DNA of 64,000 nt from the NCBI RefSeq assembly GCF_003258835.1, contig NZ_NPEV01000004.1:80744-144743 (forward strand), given 5' to 3'. Position numbers and translations under genes: made by a program. This document shows, piece by piece, positions 58,257 to 64,000 of the stretch. The notes beneath the pieces are model-generated. The model worked only from the letters and a program-made list of their open reading frames with translations. It searched no databases and was not told the DNA's origin. The DNA is from Rhodobium orientis. Its GTDB lineage: Bacteria > Pseudomonadota > Alphaproteobacteria > Rhizobiales > Rhodobiaceae. Position 1 is the first letter of the stretch, and each line of letters opens with the position of its first letter.

Positions 58257-60152
58257 TCAGAACTTGCGGATCGACGGCCCGGCGCCGTCTTCCATCAGGC
58301 GCTGTTCCGATCCGGGCTTGCGGATGTTGATGCGCGGGCGCTCCTCGGGGGTCTTGCGCAAGACGCCGCCCTTGGTCGAGGGCACATCGCCCATGGCGTT
58401 GGCCGCTGCCTGCACCGTCTGGGCGTGGTCGTCGCCGCGGGTGAAGGTGGTGACGGAGCGCCATTTGGTGACGATGCCTTCCAGCATGCCGCGGCCGTCG
58501 GCACCCGGGCGATCGATCGCCGGTGCCTGCTTCAGGTGCATGGAACTGTGCGGCATGCGCTCCGGCGAGAGTTCGGAGAAGGTCATGCGCATGGGTAGCG
58601 CCACCGCATCGCCGAAGGCCACGGCCTCGCGCCCGCCAAGGGAGGGCAGGAACTCGATCAGGCCGGAAGCGGTGTCGGCAATGGCCGAGCGGACGATCGC
58701 CTGGTCGCGCTCATTGGCCATGCGCATAGCGATCAGCGTGTTGCACTGGGACAGGATCGTCGGGTCGAGCTCGGAGGGCCGCTGGCTGACGACGCCGAGG
58801 AAGACGCCGTATTTGCGGCCTTCCTTGGCGATGCGCGAGATCGCCCGCTTGGTCGGACCGAAGCCGGCATTGGGGTTGCCGGGGACGTAGCGGTGGGCTT
58901 CCTCGCAGACAACGAGGATCGGCACGCCGCCGTCGCTCCACACGCCGAGATCGAAGGCCATGCGGCAGAGCACGGAGACAAGGGCGTCGACGACTTCGGC
59001 CGGAAAGCCGGCGACCTCCATGATCGTCATCGGCTTGCCGTTGGTGGGAATGCGGAACAGGCGGCCGAGCACGTTGGCCATCTGGTCGTCGACGGTCAGG
59101 TTGCCGAACATGAAGGCGTAGCGCGGATCGAGCGCGATGGTCTCGATGCGGGTCTTCAGGCGCAGGTATTTCTGGATGTGCGACTTGTTCTCCAGGCTGC
59201 CGATGCGCGCATTGAGCAGCGCCATCAGGTCGGAGATGCGATAGGGGACCGGCGTATCGGCCGTGAAATTGATGCTCGGATCGTCCTTGCGCAGGGAATT
59301 GGTGTGGTTGGCGCGGCCGGCCGCGAAACGCTTCTTGGCGAGCGGGATCAGCTCCGACAGGACCTCGATCTCTTCCTCGACGCCCGGGCGGGCCTTGAAG
59401 AAGACGTCGACGATCTCCTCGAAGTTGAACAGCCAGAACGGCAGGTTGACGTTGTTCGGATTGATCACTTCGGCGTTGTTGCCGAAGCAGTTGCTGTATT
59501 CGTTGTGCGGATCGATGAGGAAGATCCGCATGCCGCCGACGTTCTGCAGTACTTCCTGCAGGACCAGCGCGACGCCGCAGGACTTGCCGACGCCGGTGGC
59601 GCCGAGGATGGCGAAGTGCTTGGCCAGCAGATTGTGGCCGTCGACGATGGCCCGCACGCTGTTGTCCTGCTGCAGGGTGCCGATGCAGATGCCGGAGGCG
59701 GTGCCGCGCCCGTAGGTCGCTTCGAGTTCGCTGGCGTCGATGTGGCAGACGGCGTCGCCGATGGTCGGGTAGGAGCTGACGCCGCGCTTGAACTGGGCCC
59801 GCTGGCTGCCGTTGATGATGATTTCGCCGACGAGATCGACCTCGACGAGGCGCTTGATGATGGTGTTGGCGTTCTCAGGTGCGCTGACCGCCGACATGGA
59901 GGCGACGACGCCGATGACCTCGCCGCGGTCGGTGTCGATCTTCAGGAGCTTGCCGACGGAGATGCGGTTCTTGCCCTGGATCGGGCCTTCGCCCACGGGG
60001 TCTTCCAGGGCGATCGTGCCGCGCGATCCGGAAACCGAAACGATCGTCCCGATCGGCTCGCGCCGTTCCGGTGACGGCTGCTGACCCGGCTGCGCGCCCG
60101 GACCGGGCTGCTGCACCCGCTGGGTGAATGTGACCGGAGAAGGTTGTGTCAT
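58257..60152 (-). CDS. HerA-like ATPase (DUF87 / HAS-barrel)
   Basis: A 631-residue cytoplasmic RecA-fold ATPase. The N-terminal HAS barrel (GTIVSVSGSRGTIALEDPVG ... SVGKLLKIDTDRGEVIGVVA) is followed by Walker A GATGVGKSCGVALVLQ near residue 185, FLIDPHNEYSNCFG, and a Walker B-type VPILVVCEEAHRYVPGNPNA with FLGVVSQRPSELDPTILSQC. HerA proteins translocate or resect DNA with the nuclease NurA, but no nurA gene is next to it. A related stand-alone form is common in Hyphomicrobiales. Role unknown. Confidence 0.88.
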   Translation of the reverse strand: MTQPSPVTFTQRVQQPGPGAQPGQQPSPERREPIGTIVSVSGSRGTIALEDPVGEGPIQGKNRISVGKLLKIDTDRGEVIGVVASMSAVSAPENANTIIKRLVEVDLVGEIIINGSQRAQFKRGVSSYPTIGDAVCHIDASELEATYGRGTASGICIGTLQQDNSVRAIVDGHNLLAKHFAILGATGVGKSCGVALVLQEVLQNVGGMRIFLIDPHNEYSNCFGNNAEVINPNNVNLPFWLFNFEEIVDVFFKARPGVEEEIEVLSELIPLAKKRFAAGRANHTNSLRKDDPSINFTADTPVPYRISDLMALLNARIGSLENKSHIQKYLRLKTRIETIALDPRYAFMFGNLTVDDQMANVLGRLFRIPTNGKPMTIMEVAGFPAEVVDALVSVLCRMAFDLGVWSDGGVPILVVCEEAHRYVPGNPNAGFGPTKRAISRIAKEGRKYGVFLGVVSQRPSELDPTILSQCNTLIAMRMANERDQAIVRSAIADTASGLIEFLPSLGGREAVAFGDAVALPMRMTFSELSPERMPHSSMHLKQAPAIDRPGADGRGMLEGIVTKWRSVTTFTRGDDHAQTVQAAANAMGDVPSTKGGVLRKTPEERPRINIRKPGSEQRLMEDGAGPSIRKF

Positions 60153-60478
60153 CGCCCACTGCTCATAAGAACCCCAATTGGCGCCACCTAAACACGGCTG
60201 GCTTTTTAAAGTTCTAAGATTACCGCATCGGACGGCGGCGATTTTCCGAGGATGGCAAACGACAGGTTAAGGACCGCGGCGCCGTCGTTCCGGTGTAAGC
60301 GGATAAAATTGCGGGGAAAACCGGATCGCTGATGTTTCGCGGAGGGAGCCGGTTAACGTTTCGGGGGGCGGATTTTCACCGTTTTCGAAACGCGGTTTCA
60401 ACGCTCTCAGGTTGCGGAAAGCGCGGCAGATGACCGTCGAGGGGGAGGGGCCGGCCGGGGGCGGCCGCGGGGATCCCG
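60153..60478. other. Intergenic region
   Basis: No gene is supported in these 326 bases between two minus-strand genes. The herA promoter should lie at its left end, but I see no clear -35/-10 pair. GGGGCCGGCCGGGGGCGGCC near 60447 is a GC palindrome without a T-run. Confidence 0.4.
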
Positions 60479-61747
60479 TTAGGGCAGCTTGCGGCCGTTG
60501 TTGCGCGACTTGGTCTTGCGGCGGATGCGCGAGAACAGGGTCGTCTCGTCGTCACCGCCCTCGTCGCTGCCGATCATCTTGCCCAACCGGGTGTCGCCCG
60601 TCTCGCCGGTGGCCGTCAGGCTGGCGATATCGGCGGTCAGTTCGCTGATCTTGTCGCGCAGGGCCGCCTCGCCATTGTCGTCGGCATCGACGGACGGCAC
60701 GGCCTGGAGGGCCGGCGGCGTCAGCGGACCGCCGGGGAATTCGCTCGGCTCGCCGGTGAGGCGGGCGACGTCGCCGCGCAGCCGATCGCGTTCGGCGACG
60801 AGGGTTGCGACCTCGGCGCGGAGCGCTTCGTTGGCGGCCTGCAGGTTCCTGCGCGCCGCATCGCGGGGGCTGTCGCCGCCGTCGCCACCGCTTGCGCCGG
60901 CATTCTCAAGGGCGACGGTGAGGCGGGTGATCTCGGCCTCCGACTGCACCCGGTGCGCCTCAAGCTCCAGGATGCGGGTCTCCATCTGCTTCAGTTCGGC
61001 GCTCTCGGAATGGGCATAGGCGTTGATGCGGGAGAACGCTTCGCCGTCCTCGCTCTGCTCGCGCAGTTCGGCGATGGTCTTCTTGGCGGCCTCCAGGGCG
61101 GCTCTGGTCGAGTCGAGTTCGCTGCTCAGCGTCGAGATGCGCACCTGCGCGGCGTCGAACTCGCGCTTGGAGGCCTTGACCTCGCGGCGCAGGCTTTTGG
61201 CGTCCAGCTCTTCCAGGGTGGCGTCGATGTCGTCACCGTCGGCGCTGGTCTCCAGGAAGGCAAAGGAGCTTTCCGGGCGCGGCGCGCTGCCCTTCAGGAT
61301 AGCGATCTCGTTGTTGCGGGCGACGAGCTTGCGTTCGGCCTCGCGCAGATGGGCGGCGGTGCGGACGAGTTCCTCCTCGCGGCTGCGCAGCTCGGAGCGC
61401 AGCACCCGCTCGCGCTCTTCCAGCTCGAACACGGCATCGGCCTTGGCGTCGCGGTCGGTATTGGCGGCATGCAGCGTTTCGGCCTGGCGGGCGATCTCCA
61501 CCCGGCGCTCGGCCGCGGTCTGCTTTTCGGCTTCCAGCTTCTTTTCCATGCGCCGGAGGGCGAGCGCGAAATCGGCCCGCATGAGGTCCTTCTCGGCGCG
61601 GATTTCCTCGACTTCGAGCGGCACGGTCGCCTCGATCCGGCGCCGGGTCAGGTGCACCGCCCGGTTCCAGATCGCGGGCGCGATCATCAGGGCGAGGAGC
61701 CCTGCGCCGAGCGCGCCGAGCGCAATATACATGGCGATCTCGATCAA
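60479..61747 (-). CDS. Membrane-anchored coiled-coil protein
   Basis: A protein of about 422 residues with one N-terminal membrane helix (LIEIAMYIALGALGAGLLAL). A long coiled coil of roughly 270 residues follows (for example AEKDLMRADFALALRRMEKK, LEAEKQTAAERRVEIARQAE). The tail contains LREQSEDGEAFSRINAYAHS, an acidic linker and a basic end. A TTG start at 61747 with a GGGAGA site is given. An ATG ten codons upstream is possible. Function unknown. The topology suggests a cytoplasmic scaffold tethered to the membrane. Confidence 0.75.
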   Translation of the reverse strand: MIEIAMYIALGALGAGLLALMIAPAIWNRAVHLTRRRIEATVPLEVEEIRAEKDLMRADFALALRRMEKKLEAEKQTAAERRVEIARQAETLHAANTDRDAKADAVFELEERERVLRSELRSREEELVRTAAHLREAERKLVARNNEIAILKGSAPRPESSFAFLETSADGDDIDATLEELDAKSLRREVKASKREFDAAQVRISTLSSELDSTRAALEAAKKTIAELREQSEDGEAFSRINAYAHSESAELKQMETRILELEAHRVQSEAEITRLTVALENAGASGGDGGDSPRDAARRNLQAANEALRAEVATLVAERDRLRGDVARLTGEPSEFPGGPLTPPALQAVPSVDADDNGEAALRDKISELTADIASLTATGETGDTRLGKMIGSDEGGDDETTLFSRIRRKTKSRNNGRKLP

Positions 61748-62023
61748 GCTCAGTCTCCCGCGACTGGTCGCATGCAAAAGATGCCCGGGCGCAAACCAAT
61801 CCCCTCAGCCGTTGCGCCGTGCTTCGGTTTGGACCGATGCTCTAGCACGTCGGCCTGCAAAACGACACCGGAATGACGGATGCCCCGCCATTCCGGCGAC
61901 CAATGTTGCCGCTTGGCCCCGATTATCCGCAACATACAGAAAACGCGTCAAGTCTTCCAGCGCGTTGCCCGGTTACGTCAGGGTCCCACGTCCATCAGCA
62001 CATGCGGAAATGCCTTGCGGACC

Positions 62024-62596
62024 CTAGAACGGATTCCAGGTCGGCGTCGGGGTAAATTTCAGGTAGCCCACGTTGACGCCGAGGCGGGCGCCGACGCCGG
62101 TGCGCACCGGCACCAGGGTGATGTCGTTGTTGGACAGCACCGTCATGCCGAAGCCGGCGACGAAATAGGCCGCGCCGTTGACGCCCACATAGCGGCGGTG
62201 GATCTCCTGGACCGAGGGCAGGTCGTAGACCAGCATCATGACCCGGTCGCCGTCGCCGCCGACATCCCAGCCGACCGAGGGACCCTGCCAGAACACCTTG
62301 TGGCTGCCGGCATTGCGGGTGTGCAGGACGCCTTCGCCGTAGCGCAGGCCGCCGACGAAGGCGCCGGAGGCCTCCTCGCCGAGAATGTAGCCGTTCGGCA
62401 GGCCGTAGCGCTCGACGGCGACCTCAAGGACGCCGGCAAGGCCGCCGGTGACGCCGCCGAAGAAGCGATGACCGGCGTCGACGAGCTGGGAGGAGGAGTA
62501 TTTCTGGTCGCTGCTTTGCGCCATGGCCGGCGGCATGAAGGCTGCAAGGGCGACAAGGGCAAGGCCGAAGGCCGAGGCGAAGATCGGGGCACGCAT
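62024..62596 (-). CDS. eipA: Envelope integrity protein EipA (DUF1134)
   Basis: A periplasmic protein of 190 residues with signal peptide (APIFASAFGLALVALAAFMP ... AMAQ). The mature domain, with SQLVDAGHRFFGGVTGGLAG, HTRNAGSHKVFWQGPSVGWD and VGARLGVNVGYLKFTPTPTW, matches DUF1134. Its Brucella member EipA supports envelope integrity and is a reported CtrA target. A 16-bp palindrome lies just upstream. Confidence 0.88.
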   Translation of the reverse strand: MRAPIFASAFGLALVALAAFMPPAMAQSSDQKYSSSQLVDAGHRFFGGVTGGLAGVLEVAVERYGLPNGYILGEEASGAFVGGLRYGEGVLHTRNAGSHKVFWQGPSVGWDVGGDGDRVMMLVYDLPSVQEIHRRYVGVNGAAYFVAGFGMTVLSNNDITLVPVRTGVGARLGVNVGYLKFTPTPTWNPF

Positions 62597-62620
62597 CAGT
62601 CGGTCTCCTGGAGTAGCGAA

Positions 62621-62636
62621 ACGTTAAGCTTAACGT
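62621..62636. promoter_or_regulatory. 16-bp perfect palindrome upstream of eipA
   Basis: ACGTTAAGCTTAACGT is a complete palindrome, 25 bp before the eipA ATG. It contains two opposed TTAA half sites. It is not a standard N7-spaced CtrA box. Confidence 0.5.
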
Positions 62637-62720
62637 CGATCATGCCGAAAGGGTGTTAACGGAACGCTCACGGCGACCCTATATGGATCGGCGTATTCGC
62701 AATCCTGTGACGGGACCTAG

Positions 62721-63224
62721 ATGACAATTCGGGCGAACAATTGGCGGGCGATGCTCATCGCCGCGATGATGGTGGCGGCGAGCGCGACCGTTTTCGGTGG
62801 CGCGCGGGCGGAGGAGGCGTTCAGCCCGTTCGGCGAACGGGTGCTGTCCGATCCGATGACCGGCCTGGCGCTCGGCGGCTACGATCCGGTGGCCTATTTC
62901 GCAGACCGCAAGCCGCGGGTCGGCAAGCGGGAGTACGAGATCATCGTCAACGGTGCCGTCTGGCGTTTCGTCAATCGCGGCAATATGGAAGCGTTCCGCG
63001 CTGCGCCGGAGGTCTACACCCCGCGCTATGGCGGCTACGGCGCGCTCTCCGTGACCATGGGCTACACCGTCGAGGCGAGCCCGCTGATCTGGACCATCCA
63101 CCAAAACCGGCTCTATTTCTTCGGCTCGCCTGTGAACCGCACGGTCTGGATGAAGGATCCGGAGCAGTTCGTCAAAGCCGGCGAGAAGAAGTGGCCGGCA
63201 ATCGAAAAGACGCTGGTTCGCTAA
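62721..63224 (+). CDS. Exported YHS-domain protein
   Basis: A 167-residue precursor with a signal peptide (WRAMLIAAMMVAASATVFGG ... ARA). A YHS domain follows (GLALGGYDPVAYFADRKPRV, VWRFVNRGNMEAFRAAPEVY, TPRYGGYGALSVTMGYTVEA), related to small metal-binding proteins. It ends KAGEKKWPAIEKTLVR. The binding partner is not known. It is divergent from eipA and about 150 bp upstream of chpT. Confidence 0.85.
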   Translation: MTIRANNWRAMLIAAMMVAASATVFGGARAEEAFSPFGERVLSDPMTGLALGGYDPVAYFADRKPRVGKREYEIIVNGAVWRFVNRGNMEAFRAAPEVYTPRYGGYGALSVTMGYTVEASPLIWTIHQNRLYFFGSPVNRTVWMKDPEQFVKAGEKKWPAIEKTLVR

Positions 63225-63370
63225 CAACGCCTTTCTAATTTCCTCCCCGCATCGGCAACCGTCCCGCGCATCGACGTCGCTTGCCGGGTTGGCAGTGATC
63301 GCCGGCCTGTGTATCCCTGTCGGGGCGGCTGCGGCCGCGATTCGACCACGGCTCGAAAGGCGGCTCGACC

Positions 63371-64000
63371 ATGGCACAGTCAGACGACATCTCGGCGATC
63401 GATCTCGGCGCGCTCCTGTGCAGCCGGGTCTGCCACGACATCATCAGTCCCGTCGGCGCAATCAACAACGGGCTGGAAGTGCTCGACGAGGGCGGCGCGG
63501 AGGAGATGCAGGAATTCGCCATGGACCTGATCCGCAAGAGCGCGGTCCAGGCCTCGGCGAAGCTGCAGTTCGCGCGCATCGCGTTCGGCGCGGCCGGGTC
63601 GGCCGGCGCGGAGGTCGATATCGGCGATGCCCAGAAGGTGGCCGACGGCTATATGGCCGGCGAAAAGGCGACACTGACCTGGACCGGCGAACGGGTGCTG
63701 ATGGCCAAGAACCGGGTCAAGCTCTTGCTCAACCTCCTGCTCGTCGCCAATTCCATGATCCCGCGCGGCGGCACCATCGACTTCAGCATCACCGGGCCGG
63801 CCGACGCCCCGGTCTTCCGCTACCTGATCAAGGGAACGGGCCTGCGTGTGCCGGAGCCGCTCGGCGGGCAACTGTCCGGTGAGGTGGAGCCCGACGGCCT
63901 TACCGCGCACGAGATCCAGCCGGTCTATACCGGGATGCTGGCGCGCGCCTGCGCGACCGCGATCACATGGGACGTCGCCGAGGGCGAGATCGTTCTGACG
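63371..64000 (+). CDS. chpT: Histidine phosphotransferase ChpT (5' part)
   Basis: The coding frame opens at 63371 and runs uninterrupted to the end of the window (210 codons), so it is cut by the window edge. It begins MAQSDDISAIDLGALLCSRV, then CHDIISPVGAINNGLEVLDE with the phospho-accepting histidine. A degenerate GHKL-like domain follows (KNRVKLLLNLLLVANSMIPR; YLIKGTGLRVPEPL), the layout of ChpT. ChpT passes phosphate from CckA to CtrA and CpdR. Confidence 0.93.
   Translation, partial: MAQSDDISAIDLGALLCSRVCHDIISPVGAINNGLEVLDEGGAEEMQEFAMDLIRKSAVQASAKLQFARIAFGAAGSAGAEVDIGDAQKVADGYMAGEKATLTWTGERVLMAKNRVKLLLNLLLVANSMIPRGGTIDFSITGPADAPVFRYLIKGTGLRVPEPLGGQLSGEVEPDGLTAHEIQPVYTGMLARACATAITWDVAEGEIVLT

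Overview
The window is GC-rich alphaproteobacterial chromosome, most likely from the order Hyphomicrobiales (Rhizobiales). The evidence is gene order and family content: pgk-gap-tkt, zapA with 6S RNA and fau, a ruvCAB / ybgC-tolQRAB-pal-cpoB-tilS-ftsH ... glmM chain, serCA behind a serC-type leader, purA, rpoH, eipA (DUF1134) and the phosphotransferase chpT. I cannot name the genus. No rRNA, CRISPR array, transposase, phage module or replication origin is visible.

Layout. 1-4.6 kb: central carbon genes on the minus strand (pgk, gap, tkt). 4.7-11.2 kb: plus-strand housekeeping (DUF4164, zapA, 6S RNA, fau, ymdB-like) followed by a PhoD-like phosphatase, an exported metallo-beta-lactamase-fold protein and yebC. 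11.2-14.3 kb: a small palindromic repeat, a TauE/SafE permease and a 569-residue calcium-binding RTX protein. 14.5-17.9 kb: ruvC-ruvA, a coupled acetyltransferase and DUF6680 gene, then ruvB. 18.5-20.3 kb: a soluble Aer-like receptor split into a PAS gene and a methyl-accepting gene. 20.4-30.5 kb: Tol-Pal envelope system, tilS and ftsH, with a perfect CtrA-type box upstream of tolQ. 30.6-34.3 kb: accessory block (outer-membrane beta-barrel, EamA transporter, serralysin-like protease) between ftsH and glmM. 36.3-38.6 kb: a glycosyltransferase / FAD oxidoreductase pair. 39.6-49.5 kb: serC leader, serC, serA, cation efflux, a MuiA-like protein, purA and a membrane-anchored unknown. 49.5-52.4 kb: TPP riboswitch, thiamine-precursor permease and binding protein, and a sulfotransferase. 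52.4-54.8 kb: rpoH, rluD and a divergent DUF6476 gene. 55.1-56.5 kb: tRNA-Glu followed by an AT-rich stretch with an orphan membrane protein and a BrnT/BrnA toxin-antitoxin pair, which looks like a small acquired segment. 56.7-64 kb: cytochrome c, pentapeptide-repeat protein, HerA-like ATPase, coiled-coil protein, eipA, a YHS-domain protein and the 5' part of chpT.

How it fits together. Much of the window concerns the cell envelope and division (ZapA, Tol-Pal, FtsH, GlmM, EipA, beta-barrel protein). Two perfect TTAA-N7-TTAACC boxes (before tolQ and before the beta-barrel gene), plus chpT itself, point to CckA-ChpT-CtrA cell-cycle control. Two RTX proteins suggest type I secretion, but no secretion machinery lies here. 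The parts least explained by known families are the GNAT/DUF6680 pair coupled into the ruv operon, the metallo-beta-lactamase-fold protein lacking two zinc histidines, the tRNA-Glu island, and the leader ORF behind the TPP riboswitch. I found no clear multi-gene system that I would call undescribed.
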